From contig JAHRVD010000375.1 in the NCBI GenBank assembly GCA_019090845.1, forward strand, positions 1 through 11,696: DNA of 11,696 bases, written 5' to 3'. This document shows, piece by piece, positions 1 through 7,213 of this stretch. Each line of letters begins with the position of its first letter. Position 1 is the stretch's first letter. This DNA is from Marinosulfonomonas sp. (lineage in GTDB: Bacteria > Pseudomonadota > Alphaproteobacteria > Rhodobacterales > Rhodobacteraceae). Under the pieces are notes generated by a model. It searched no databases, had not been told where the DNA came from, and saw only the letters and a list, made by a program, of their open reading frames with translations. Both the position numbers and the translations under genes were made by a program.

Positions 1-1508
1 ATTTGGCAAGGGTTCTGATTGGGCCACAAATACTGGCATTCCTGCCAGCATTGACACTTGCGGCGTATTGGTATGGCGGCGAAGCGTTACTACTGATCGT
101 AGCAATATTGATCCCGGGCGTATTTGCCGTAGCGGGTATGTATTCGGGAACAGGGCCCGCATGGGCCACTGCCCGTGACGGCGACACCGGGCTTGTCCTT
201 CGTAGTGGTGTTGAAAAGGCACTATGCACGGGGTTGGAGCAGCGAACAAAAACAGGGGAAACCACTGCTGCTCTGGTCATTCAACTAGAGGATTTTGACG
301 ATATCTCCCAACAATATGGTCGGGCGGCCGTAAAGCGTTTACTGAAACAATCAGCCGAACGGATATGCGGATGTTTGCGCGATTCAGATGTAGTGGCGCG
401 AATCGGGGAATCGCGGTTTGGCATTGCCTTTGGGCCACTGCGTCGCGCCGACCTTGAGATTATGATCAGGTTGTCCGGTCGTCTGCAAACGGCTCTGGCC
501 GAGCCATTTTCTGTCGACGCGGCACGCGTCTATCTGACTGCATCAGTGGGTTTTTGTCTGCCAACACGCATTCGCTCCAATTCCGGCGAGGAAATGCTGA
601 AATTTGCAGAACTCGCAGTGCAGGATGCGACCGCAAATGGTGCCGGCTCGATCCGCGCATTCACCAACTATACGAAATCAAAGATTACCGACAGCGGCGC
701 GTCACACAAAGAAATTTCCGATGCGATGAACGCTGGCCATATCCGTGCATGGTTCCAGCCCCAAATCTCCACCGACACCGGCGCAATTACCGGGTTTGAG
801 GCACTGGCCCGCTGGGAACACCCGGATCGTGGCACGTTGTTGCCACGCAACTTTTTGACCACCGTTTATGAAAACGATCTGAATGGCCAGCTTGGCGAAA
901 TCATGCTGACGCAGGCGCTTGCAGCCATGAAAGCGTGGCGCAAGGCAGGCCATGACGTTGGAGTAGTATCCGTAAATTTTTCCAGTCAGGATTTGCAAGA
1001 CCCGAAAGCTTGCGAAAAAGTGAAATGGCAGCTCGACCGTTTCGAAGTTGCCGCTGAAAACCTGTGCATTGAAATTCTGGAAAATGTAGTTGCTGTCTCG
1101 GACGACGATGTGATCGTGAAAAATATCGTCGAATTCTCACAAATGGGCTGCCGCATTGACCTTGATGATTTTGGCACAGGCCATTCATCAATCGCCAACA
1201 TCCGGCGCTTCTCGGTCGACCGCATAAAAATCGACCGCTCCTTTGTAACGCGTATTGATCGCGATCGCGAGCAACAAAAAGTCGTCACGGCCGTTCTGGT
1301 AATGGCCGAACAGCTTGAATTAGAGACGCTGGCCGAAGGTGTCGAAACCCTTGGTGAGCACGCGATGCTCGCGCAACTTGGGTGCAACAGCGTGCAGGGT
1401 TTTAGCGTTGCCCGCCCGATGCCAGTCGAGGACACAATACATTGGATCGACCAACATCATCAAAAACTATCCAAAGCGCCGCAAATTGCACGAAGCATAG
1501 GGCAATAA
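1..1508 (+). CDS. Membrane-anchored degenerate-GGDEF / EAL domain protein (putative c-di-GMP phosphodiesterase), 5' truncated
   Basis: The last 501 residues are visible. The first in-frame start-like codon is TTG at 3, but the codon before it ends in AT and cannot be a stop, so the frame is open to the window edge and the true start is probably outside. Numbering from the TTG: two hydrophobic segments at about 4-24 and 28-47 make an inner-membrane anchor. A GGDEF fold spans about 60-225, but the signature is GESRF at 135-139, so cyclase activity is unlikely. An EAL domain at about 236-495 keeps the expected metal and substrate residues: EAL at 266-268, N325, E357, DDFGTG at 388-393, K409, E445 and Q465. 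By family knowledge it should hydrolyse c-di-GMP to pGpG, with the degenerate GGDEF perhaps acting as a GTP sensor or dimer platform. No separate sensory domain is visible. It ends 100 bases before yidC. Its cellular process cannot be read from the sequence. Confidence 0.88.
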   Translation, partial: LARVLIGPQILAFLPALTLAAYWYGGEALLLIVAILIPGVFAVAGMYSGTGPAWATARDGDTGLVLRSGVEKALCTGLEQRTKTGETTAALVIQLEDFDDISQQYGRAAVKRLLKQSAERICGCLRDSDVVARIGESRFGIAFGPLRRADLEIMIRLSGRLQTALAEPFSVDAARVYLTASVGFCLPTRIRSNSGEEMLKFAELAVQDATANGAGSIRAFTNYTKSKITDSGASHKEISDAMNAGHIRAWFQPQISTDTGAITGFEALARWEHPDRGTLLPRNFLTTVYENDLNGQLGEIMLTQALAAMKAWRKAGHDVGVVSVNFSSQDLQDPKACEKVKWQLDRFEVAAENLCIEILENVVAVSDDDVIVKNIVEFSQMGCRIDLDDFGTGHSSIANIRRFSVDRIKIDRSFVTRIDRDREQQKVVTAVLVMAEQLELETLAEGVETLGEHAMLAQLGCNSVQGFSVARPMPVEDTIHWIDQHHQKLSKAPQIARSIGQ

Positions 1509-1554
1509 CCCTTCGTCAGTTCCACCCAAATCCCCTAAAACAGCTTGACCTTTC

Positions 1555-1605
1555 GGCCCCTGACCTGTTGAACCTCCATGACCCGAAAATCACAGGTGGC
1601 AGGCC
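1555..1605 (+). promoter_or_regulatory. Imperfect inverted repeat in the yidC leader
   Basis: GGCC (1555-1558) and ACCTGT (1563-1568) can pair with ACAGGT (1592-1597) and GGCC (1602-1605), separated by a symmetrical 4-base internal loop and a 23-base apical loop. The right arm overlaps the purine-rich stretch (1594-1603) that serves as the ribosome-binding site of yidC, whose ATG is at 1609. If formed in RNA, the structure would cover that site. It could also be chance; 10 of 14 positions pair. A TTGACC at 1545-1550 resembles a -35 box, but no good -10 box follows. Confidence 0.25.
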
Positions 1606-1608
1606 TTT

Positions 1609-3432
1609 ATGGACGATCAGAACAAGAACCTTATTCTTGCGACAGCACTTAGTTTTCTGGTGATTTTGGTTTGGTTCGTATTGTTCCCGCCCGAACCATC
1701 AGCTGTTGATCCCAATGCCCCTGACGCCGGTGGCTCACCCACTGCCACGACATCCGTGTCGCCACCCGCTGCCAACACGACCGACACCCAAACGGCAACA
1801 ACCGCCAGCACAGACGGCAGTGCTGCTGCGCTGTCGGAAACTGCGCGGGTCACGATCCAGACACCAAAATTGTCTGGCAGCATTTCTTTGCTCGGCGGCC
1901 GCATCGACGATCTGCTTTTGAACGACTACCGTGAAACGCTGGATGAAGGCAGCCCGAATGTGACTTTGTTGTCCCCCGTCGGACAACCCGAGGCCTATTA
2001 TGCACTGTTCGGCTGGGCACCCGGCGGCGATCTGAAATTTTCGGATGTGCCCGGCCCGGACACGGCATGGACCATCGTCAATGGCGACATTCTGACCCCG
2101 CAGACCCCGGTAACACTGAGATGGGAAAACGGGGCCGGCCTGACTTTCCGCCGCACGATCGAGGTGGACAAGGACTATATGTTCTCGGTCACGGAATCGG
2201 TCCAGAACACATCAAACGAGGTCGCCCGCCTGGCACCATCAATTGAACTGGTGCGCCATGGCACCCCAAGTGACCTGAAAAACTTTTTCATCCTTCACGA
2301 AGGTGCAATCCGCCAATCAGGCGAGGAAATGAAAGAGTTTGACTACGACGACATTACGGATTTTGACCGGGATGCGCGTTGGGGCGCGAATTCCAAGGTC
2401 ATTGATGTGCAAAGTAATGGCTGGATAGGGTTCACAGACCACTTCTGGATGACCACAATAATCCCGGACACGAACCAACCGTTTGAATCCGTCCTGCAGT
2501 ATGACGCACGTAGCGACAAGTTCCGCTCGATCGCCCGGCTGGAAACACTAACCGTCCAACCCGGAACCACACAGTCAACCACAACGCGCCTGTTTGCAGG
2601 GGCCAAAGACTGGGAAACTATCCGCAACTACCAAAAGAATGATGGCGTCTACAAATTTCTCGATTCCATTGACTGGGGTTGGTTCTTTTTCCTGACCAAA
2701 CCAATCTTTGCAGTATTGCACTGGCTGAACGGTATCATCGGCAACATGGGCTGGTCGATTATCGCCCTGACGTTAATCATCAAAGCCATTTTGTTCCCGC
2801 TGGCCTATAAGTCCTATGTCTCGATGGCCAAGATGAAAGAGCTGCAGCCAGAAATGACCAAGCTCAAAGAAGCCGCTGGGGACGACCGTCAAAAAGTTCA
2901 GAAGGGCATGATGGAGCTTTACAAAAAGCACAAAGTGAACCCGGCGTCCGGCTGTCTGCCAATCGTGATGCAAATCCCGATTTTCTTTTCGCTCTACAAG
3001 GTGATCTTTGTCACATTGGACCTGCGACAGGCGCCATGGTTTGGCTGGATCAAGGATCTGTCTCAGCCGGACCCATCGTCAATCCTTAACCTGTTTGGGC
3101 TGCTGTCCTTTTCGCCCCCAGACCCATCCTCGTTTCTGGCAATTCTATCGCTCGGCATCCTGCCCATTATTCTGGGCATTTCAATGTGGTTGCAGCAAAA
3201 ACTGAACCCCGCACCAACCGATGCGACGCAGGCGATGATCTTTGCCTGGATGCCGTGGGTGTTCATGTTCATGCTGGGACAGTTTGCCAGTGGTCTGGTG
3301 ATCTACTGGATCGCCAACAACACGATCACCTTTACCCAGCAGTATATCATCATGCGCAGCCAGGGTTTCAAACCTGATATTCTTGGCAATATCACGAGTG
3401 GCCTAAAACGAAAAAAACCGGACTCAGAATGA
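1609..3432 (+). CDS. yidC: Membrane protein insertase YidC
   Basis: YidC inserts inner-membrane proteins, alone or with SecYEG, and helps fold them. The 607-residue length fits Gram-negative YidC. Visible in order: N-terminal membrane anchor at about 7-26; a Ser/Thr/Ala/Pro-rich linker at about 30-75; the periplasmic beta-domain to about 350; then the conserved insertase core from W356 with five membrane segments. Core landmarks are the TM2 stretch with K392 (E. coli has an arginine at the equivalent groove position), the SMAKMKELQPEM amphipathic loop, the cytoplasmic hairpin ending NPASGCLPIVMQIP, and the last helix near SGLVIYWIANN. The tail is short and basic ([10 protein letters not shown]). 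The start at 1609 gives MDDQNKN, typical of Rhodobacterales, with AGG-rich sequence just upstream. Its TGA overlaps the next gene's ATG. rnpA, rpmH and yidD, which often precede yidC, are not in the visible upstream sequence; the EAL gene is there instead. Confidence 0.98.
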   Translation: MDDQNKNLILATALSFLVILVWFVLFPPEPSAVDPNAPDAGGSPTATTSVSPPAANTTDTQTATTASTDGSAAALSETARVTIQTPKLSGSISLLGGRIDDLLLNDYRETLDEGSPNVTLLSPVGQPEAYYALFGWAPGGDLKFSDVPGPDTAWTIVNGDILTPQTPVTLRWENGAGLTFRRTIEVDKDYMFSVTESVQNTSNEVARLAPSIELVRHGTPSDLKNFFILHEGAIRQSGEEMKEFDYDDITDFDRDARWGANSKVIDVQSNGWIGFTDHFWMTTIIPDTNQPFESVLQYDARSDKFRSIARLETLTVQPGTTQSTTTRLFAGAKDWETIRNYQKNDGVYKFLDSIDWGWFFFLTKPIFAVLHWLNGIIGNMGWSIIALTLIIKAILFPLAYKSYVSMAKMKELQPEMTKLKEAAGDDRQKVQKGMMELYKKHKVNPASGCLPIVMQIPIFFSLYKVIFVTLDLRQAPWFGWIKDLSQPDPSSILNLFGLLSFSPPDPSSFLAILSLGILPIILGISMWLQQKLNPAPTDATQAMIFAWMPWVFMFMLGQFASGLVIYWIANNTITFTQQYIIMRSQGFKPDILGNITSGLKRKKPDSE

Positions 3433-4178
3433 GCGGCTCCGTCGCCCATATCTGGCGCTACCCGATAAAGTCGCACGGCCGTGAACAGCTGGACACCATA
3501 GATTTGCATAAAAAGCAGACTATGCCCTGGGACCGCGCATGGGCCGTCGCGCACATCAAAGCCACCGCCAACGGGGCTGAATGGTCGCCCTGCGCCAATT
3601 TTTCGCGCGTCGCACATGTGCCAGCATTGCAGGCAATCATGTCAAAGCTGGATACAGCGGCAAACCGCATAACGCTGAGCCATCCAGAAAGGCCGACGCT
3701 GACATTTGATCCTGATACAGAAGCGCAGGTTTTTTTAGATTGGGTCGCGCCATTGATGCCCGGGAACCGCCCGCAGTCGAACCGGATTATCCGGGTCCCG
3801 TCCCGCGGAATGACGGACACGGATTATCCATCCATCAGCCTGAACAATCTTGCCTCAAATAGGGCTGTCAGCGACAAAATGCACACAGATATATCGCCCG
3901 ATCGCTGGCGTGGAAATATCTGGCTGGATGGGTTGGACGCTTGGGAAGAATTCAACTGGGTCGGCAAAAAGATATCAATCGGCACGGTGGAATTCACAGT
4001 TCACCAACGCATTGAGCGCTGTTTGGCCACTGCTGCAAATCCACAAACGGGAACCCGCGACGCGGACACGCTTGAAGCATTGATGTCCGGCTGGGGGCAC
4101 ATGGATTTCGGTGTCTACGGCATCGTTTCCAAGTCCGGGAAAATGTCTGTAGGTGACAAAATCCGGGTGCTTGCATGA
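3429..4178 (+). CDS. MOSC domain-containing protein
   Basis: 249 residues. An N-terminal MOSC_N-type beta-barrel region begins at about residue 4 with [15 protein letters not shown]. The MOSC core occupies about 115-249 and includes the diagnostic [16 protein letters not shown] at 196-211. Its Cys198 sits where mARC and MOCOS-type proteins carry the cysteine that binds the molybdenum cofactor or carries sulfur. MOSC proteins are linked to Moco sulfur transfer or to reduction of N-hydroxylated compounds (mARC, YcbX). This one has no ferredoxin domain, no pyridoxal-phosphate NifS-like domain and no signal peptide, so any redox partner must be separate and the substrate is unknown. The ATG overlaps the yidC stop by 4 bases and its own TGA overlaps the engB ATG by 4 bases, so all three are probably translationally coupled. 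The position between yidC and engB is familiar to me from Rhodobacteraceae but functionally unexplained. Confidence 0.9.
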   Translation: MSGSVAHIWRYPIKSHGREQLDTIDLHKKQTMPWDRAWAVAHIKATANGAEWSPCANFSRVAHVPALQAIMSKLDTAANRITLSHPERPTLTFDPDTEAQVFLDWVAPLMPGNRPQSNRIIRVPSRGMTDTDYPSISLNNLASNRAVSDKMHTDISPDRWRGNIWLDGLDAWEEFNWVGKKISIGTVEFTVHQRIERCLATAANPQTGTRDADTLEALMSGWGHMDFGVYGIVSKSGKMSVGDKIRVLA

Positions 4179-4819
4179 CGCTGCCCTTTCCATTGGCCGA
4201 ACAAACGGCGGTCGAGCTTGAGGCTGGTCGCCTGATGTTTGCCGGGCAAACAGATTTCCTAAAAGGCGTTGTCGCAATGGACGGGTTGCCGCCCGCAGAC
4301 CGCCTGGAGGTGTGTTTTGCCGGGCGCTCCAATGTCGGCAAATCGACGTTGATCAACGCGCTGACCGGACGCAAAGGGCTGGCACGTGCATCCAACACGC
4401 CCGGGCGCACCCAAGAGATAAACTATTTCACCTGCGCCGAGCAATATCTGGTCGACCTGCCGGGCTATGGCTATGCCAACGCGCCGATGAAAGTCGTCGA
4501 AAAATGGCAGCGGTTGCTAAAATCCTACCTGTCGGGTCGCCAAACCCTGCGCCGGGCGTTTGTGCTGATTGATGCACGCCACGGCGCAAAAAAGGTCGAC
4601 GAGGAAATATTCAGCCTGCTGGATTCTGCCGCCGTAACATTTCAGGTCGTCCTGACCAAAATTGATAAGGTTAAACCCGCTGAGCGCGAGCGCAATCTGG
4701 CTCAGGTTCGCGCCAGCCTGTCCAAACATCCGGCCGCCTTCCCCGAGCTCGTAACCACCTCGTCCCAAAAAGGTGACGGAATAGATACGTTGCGTGCCAT
4801 AATTGCAGGCATTACCTAG
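4175..4819 (+). CDS. engB: Ribosome biogenesis GTP-binding protein EngB/YihA/YsxC
   Basis: Essential TRAFAC-class GTPase acting in late assembly of the large ribosomal subunit. The 214-residue length is normal. GTPase motifs in order: G1 GRSNVGKS at 50-57, the G2 region with TPGRTQ at 75-80, G3 DLPGYG at 94-99, G4 TKID at 161-164 and G5 TSSQKG at 195-200. DLPGYG(Y/F)A is characteristic of the EngB subfamily and separates it from Era and Der. A family-typical N-terminal extension of about 45 residues precedes the G-domain. The ATG at 4175 lies in the ATGA overlap with the MOSC gene; translational coupling probably replaces an independent ribosome-binding site. The neighbour yidC serves membrane-protein biogenesis, so this reads as a housekeeping protein-synthesis cluster. 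Confidence 0.97.
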   Translation: MTLPFPLAEQTAVELEAGRLMFAGQTDFLKGVVAMDGLPPADRLEVCFAGRSNVGKSTLINALTGRKGLARASNTPGRTQEINYFTCAEQYLVDLPGYGYANAPMKVVEKWQRLLKSYLSGRQTLRRAFVLIDARHGAKKVDEEIFSLLDSAAVTFQVVLTKIDKVKPAERERNLAQVRASLSKHPAAFPELVTTSSQKGDGIDTLRAIIAGIT

Positions 4820-4907
4820 CTCGATTTGCGTTCGCCATTGTGCCTTTTGAACACTTGCGCCTAGCCTGCCCAATCGAATAACAGGGCGTGACCAAAGGAC
4901 AATTGCC

Positions 4908-5774
4908 ATGAAAAAGCAGGACGCCATGAATCGCGACTGGATTGCCACCGCCAAAACACTTTCTCAGGCCCTGCCCTTTTTGCAGCGCTATGACGGCTCG
5001 ACGGTGGTCATCAAACTGGGCGGCCACGCTATGGGCAGCGACGAAGCAATGGATGATTTCGCCCGTGACGTGGTTCTGATGCAGCAGGTCGGCGTTAACC
5101 CCGTTGTCGTCCACGGCGGCGGTCCGATGATTAATAAGATGCTGGATCGTCTGGGCATCACCTCTGAATTTGTGGACGGCAAACGGGTCACTGACACCGC
5201 GACAATGGAAGTTGTCGAAATGGTCCTGTCGGGTCTGGTCAACAAGCGGATCGTTCAGGCGGTGAACGCGCAGGGCGGAAACGCGATTGGGCTGTCGGGC
5301 AAGGATGCCAACCTGATGATTTGTGAAGCGGCAGACCCGAAACTGGGCTTTGTCGGCAAACCGAGCAAGGTGAACCCTGAATTCCTGCGCTCGCTTGCCT
5401 CGGCTGAATTCATCCCGGTTATCGCCCCGATTGGCGTCGGGCTTGGCGGCGAAACATTTAATGTAAACGGCGATACGGCCGCCGGCGCAATTGCCGCCGC
5501 GCTTAAGGCTGACCGCCTGTTGTTATTAACCGATGTCGCCGGGGTTAAAGGCCCCAACGGTGACGTCATGACAGAACTGCGCGCCGATAAAATAAAATCT
5601 TTGATCGACGATGGTATCATCGCCGGCGGAATGATCCCCAAAACTGAAACGGCGCTGTTGGCGCTTGCAGGCGGGGTGCGCGCGGTCGTCATTCTGGACG
5701 GGCGCGCACCAAATGCCTGCTTACTGGAACTTTTCACCGAGCATGGCGCGGGTTCCTTGATCCGCGCAAACTAG
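4908..5774 (+). CDS. argB: Acetylglutamate kinase
   Basis: Phosphorylates N-acetyl-L-glutamate with ATP, the second step of the acetylated route to ornithine and arginine; cytoplasmic. The 288-residue amino acid kinase fold shows the phosphate-binding KLGG at 36-39, HGGGP at 69-73, the substrate arginine R93 in [16 protein letters not shown] at 184-193 with N185 and D189 in catalytic/substrate positions, and the ATP-phosphate lysine K245 in GGMIPKTE. About 30 residues precede the first beta strand ([18 protein letters not shown]); such an N-terminal helix occurs in the hexameric, arginine-inhibited enzymes and is absent from the E. coli enzyme, so feedback inhibition by arginine is likely (inference). 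The start at 4908 is chosen because AAAGGA at 4894-4899 lies 8 bases upstream; an internal ATG at residue 7 is possible. It is separated from engB by 88 bases with no clear terminator, so read-through or a weak own promoter are both possible. Confidence 0.97.
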   Translation: MKKQDAMNRDWIATAKTLSQALPFLQRYDGSTVVIKLGGHAMGSDEAMDDFARDVVLMQQVGVNPVVVHGGGPMINKMLDRLGITSEFVDGKRVTDTATMEVVEMVLSGLVNKRIVQAVNAQGGNAIGLSGKDANLMICEAADPKLGFVGKPSKVNPEFLRSLASAEFIPVIAPIGVGLGGETFNVNGDTAAGAIAAALKADRLLLLTDVAGVKGPNGDVMTELRADKIKSLIDDGIIAGGMIPKTETALLALAGGVRAVVILDGRAPNACLLELFTEHGAGSLIRAN

Positions 5775-5837
5775 GCTCGATATTAGCACCCGATTTCGCG
5801 TGACTACGGCCCAATTCCAACGCAGTCTGAAAACCAC

Positions 5838-5858
5838 ATGAAAGCACTTTGTCAATGA
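5838..5858 (+). other. Six-codon mini-ORF overlapping the sixA-like start
   Basis: ATG at 5838 opens a six-codon reading frame (MKALCQ) whose TGA at 5856-5858 overlaps the ATG of the histidine phosphatase gene as ATGA. The downstream ATG has no evident Shine-Dalgarno sequence, so coupling through this mini-ORF is conceivable. The mini-ORF itself also lacks a clear ribosome-binding site, and a frame this short arises easily by chance. Confidence 0.15.
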
Positions 5859-6358
5859 CGCTGCACCTTATCTTAATGCGGCACGCAAAATCTGGTTGGG
5901 ATGATCCGACGCTAGAGGACCATGATCGCCCGCTAAACGACCGGGGGCAGTATTCGGCATCTGCGATTGGCAAGTGGCTGATGGAAAATCAGTATGTGCC
6001 CGACGCCGCAATTATTTCATCATCACAGCGCACGCGTGAAACCTGGGAACGCGTCCGGCAGGGGTTTTTGCATACTCCCGCTGAGTTTTCCCAAGCGCTT
6101 TATCTCGCCTCGCCAGACGTCATGTTGGGGATTATCCGTAAAGTTTCCGACGCAAAAACACTTTTGGTTTTGGGCCACAATCCGGGCACCGGGTATCTTG
6201 CGGCAAGCCTTGCCAACGCGAGCCCTGACCACGCTCAGTTCCAGCGATACCCAACAACGGCCACAACTGTGTTTGAATTTAACCAGAAGTCATGGGAAAA
6301 AATTGGGCCCGCACAGGGCCGAATTGTCGATTTTGTTGTTCCCCGGGATTTAACCTAA
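5855..6358 (+). CDS. SixA-type histidine phosphatase family protein
   Basis: 167-residue member of the histidine phosphatase (phosphoglycerate-mutase-like) superfamily, in the small SixA branch. The catalytic RHAKS at 9-13 carries the phospho-accepting His10, SSSQRTR at 55-61 gives further phosphate-pocket residues, and LGHNPG at 106-111 carries the second histidine, His108. No signal peptide or membrane segment is seen, so it is probably cytoplasmic. E. coli SixA removes phosphate from histidine phosphocarrier proteins (ArcB HPt, or NPr of the nitrogen-related PTS). The substrate here is unknown; many alphaproteobacterial relatives are annotated only by fold. The ATG at 5855 is preferred because MTLHLILMRHAKS begins right at the first strand. 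An in-frame TTG at 5849 would add two residues. Neither has a good Shine-Dalgarno. It lies 80 bases after argB on the same strand and converges with bztD. Confidence 0.87.
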   Translation: MTLHLILMRHAKSGWDDPTLEDHDRPLNDRGQYSASAIGKWLMENQYVPDAAIISSSQRTRETWERVRQGFLHTPAEFSQALYLASPDVMLGIIRKVSDAKTLLVLGHNPGTGYLAASLANASPDHAQFQRYPTTATTVFEFNQKSWEKIGPAQGRIVDFVVPRDLT

Positions 6359-6368
6359 ACCCCGGCGG

Positions 6369-6401
6369 AAAATCCCGGCAAACGCAAATGCGGATGCCGG
6401 G
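6369..6401 (-). terminator. Hairpin terminator of the bzt operon, possibly bidirectional
   Basis: CCCGGCA (6374-6380) pairs perfectly with TGCCGGG (6395-6401). Inside it CGC (6383-6385) pairs with GCG (6390-6392) around an AAAT loop, separated from the outer stem by an AA/GA mismatch. On the minus strand the stem is followed by A and then four T (complement of 6369-6372), as expected for intrinsic termination just after the bztD stop at 6409. On the plus strand the hairpin is followed by AGGTTT, a poorer tail, but it may still stop transcription from the histidine phosphatase gene. It sits in the 50-base convergent gap. Confidence 0.72.
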
Positions 6402-6408
6402 AGGTTTG

Positions 6409-7200
6409 TCAGTGTCCCAAAATTTGTGACAGGAACAATTGTGTCCGCTCGGACTGCGGATTGTTAAAGAACTCTTCCGGTTCATTCTGTTCGACGATCT
6501 GGCCCTGATCCATAAAGACCACGCGGTTCGCCACCTGACGGGCAAAGCCCATCTCGTGCGTCACGCAAAGCATGGTCATGCCTTCTTCGGCAAGCTCGAT
6601 CATCGTGTCCAGAACTTCTTTGATCATCTCCGGGTCAAGTGCTGATGTTGGTTCATCAAACAGCATGATGCGCGGACGCATGCACAGGCTGCGGGCAATC
6701 GCCACACGCTGCTGCTGACCGCCCGAAAGCTGGCCGGGGTATTTCATCGCCTGCTCTGGGATTTTCACTTTGTCCAGAAAATGCATCGCCGTTTCCTCGG
6801 CCTCTGCTTTTGGAATTTTGCGCACCCAGATTGGAGCAAGCGTGCAATTTTCCAAAATCGTCAGATGGGGAAACAGGTTGAAATGCTGAAAGCACATACC
6901 AACCTCAGATCGGATCTTGTCGATGTTTTTCAGGTCAGAAGATAGCAGTGTGCCATCAACGGTGATCTGACCTTGCTGATGCTCTTCCAGCGCGTTGATG
7001 CATCGGATCAGCGTCGATTTACCCGAACCAGACGGGCCACAAATGACAATTCTCTCGCCACGATAAACCGTCATGTCGATGTCCTTGAGCACATGGAATG
7101 TGCCGTACCATTTGTTCATGTTGGTGATCTGAATTGCCACCTCGTCGGAAACCTGCATTTGGTTTTGGGCGTCAGTTGTAGCTTGTGCGGATTCAGCCAT
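6409..7200 (-). CDS. bztD: Acidic amino acid ABC transporter ATP-binding protein BztD/AapP
   Basis: ATPase subunit of a polar amino acid importer on the cytoplasmic face of the inner membrane. The 263-residue length equals my recollection of R. capsulatus BztD. Motifs: Walker [10 protein letters not shown] at 55-63, Q-loop Q105, signature LSGGQ at 158-162, Walker B IMLFDEP at 178-184, D-loop SALD and switch His215. The first 20 residues ([20 protein letters not shown]) form a polar extension ahead of the domain, which begins at about [12 protein letters not shown] perfect AGGAGG (complement of 7209-7214) lies 8 bases before the ATG and overlaps the bztC stop codon, so the start is well supported and the gene is probably coupled to bztC. 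It is the last gene of the operon and is followed by the hairpin terminator. The GlnQ/HisP class alone would not fix specificity; the context does. Confidence 0.96.
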   Translation of the reverse strand: MAESAQATTDAQNQMQVSDEVAIQITNMNKWYGTFHVLKDIDMTVYRGERIVICGPSGSGKSTLIRCINALEEHQQGQITVDGTLLSSDLKNIDKIRSEVGMCFQHFNLFPHLTILENCTLAPIWVRKIPKAEAEETAMHFLDKVKIPEQAMKYPGQLSGGQQQRVAIARSLCMRPRIMLFDEPTSALDPEMIKEVLDTMIELAEEGMTMLCVTHEMGFARQVANRVVFMDQGQIVEQNEPEEFFNNPQSERTQLFLSQILGH

Positions 7201-7213
7201 TGTTCAGGCCTCC

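Noticed and set aside
3..5. TTG as the true start of the EAL protein
   Set aside because: The frame is open to the window edge and hydrophobic sequence begins at once, so a start upstream of the window is more likely.
986..1435. 149-codon minus-strand ORF opposite the EAL domain
   Set aside because: Antisense to intact EAL catalytic motifs; serine/threonine/arginine-rich shadow composition.
3994..4410. 138-codon minus-strand ORF spanning the MOSC-engB junction
   Set aside because: Crosses two well-supported overlapping genes on the other strand and has no domain or ribosome site.
4820..4907. Separate argB promoter
   Set aside because: TTGAAC and TTGCGC can be picked out as -35-like boxes, but no -10 element at 16-18 bases matches well, so I do not annotate one.
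4517..4954. 145-codon minus-strand ORF across engB, the spacer and argB start
   Set aside because: Overlaps two certain genes antisense and shows no recognisable motif.
5255..5737. 160-codon minus-strand ORF opposite argB
   Set aside because: Lies wholly antisense to a gene with all kinase motifs. The translation is serine/proline-rich without recognisable domains, as expected for a shadow frame.
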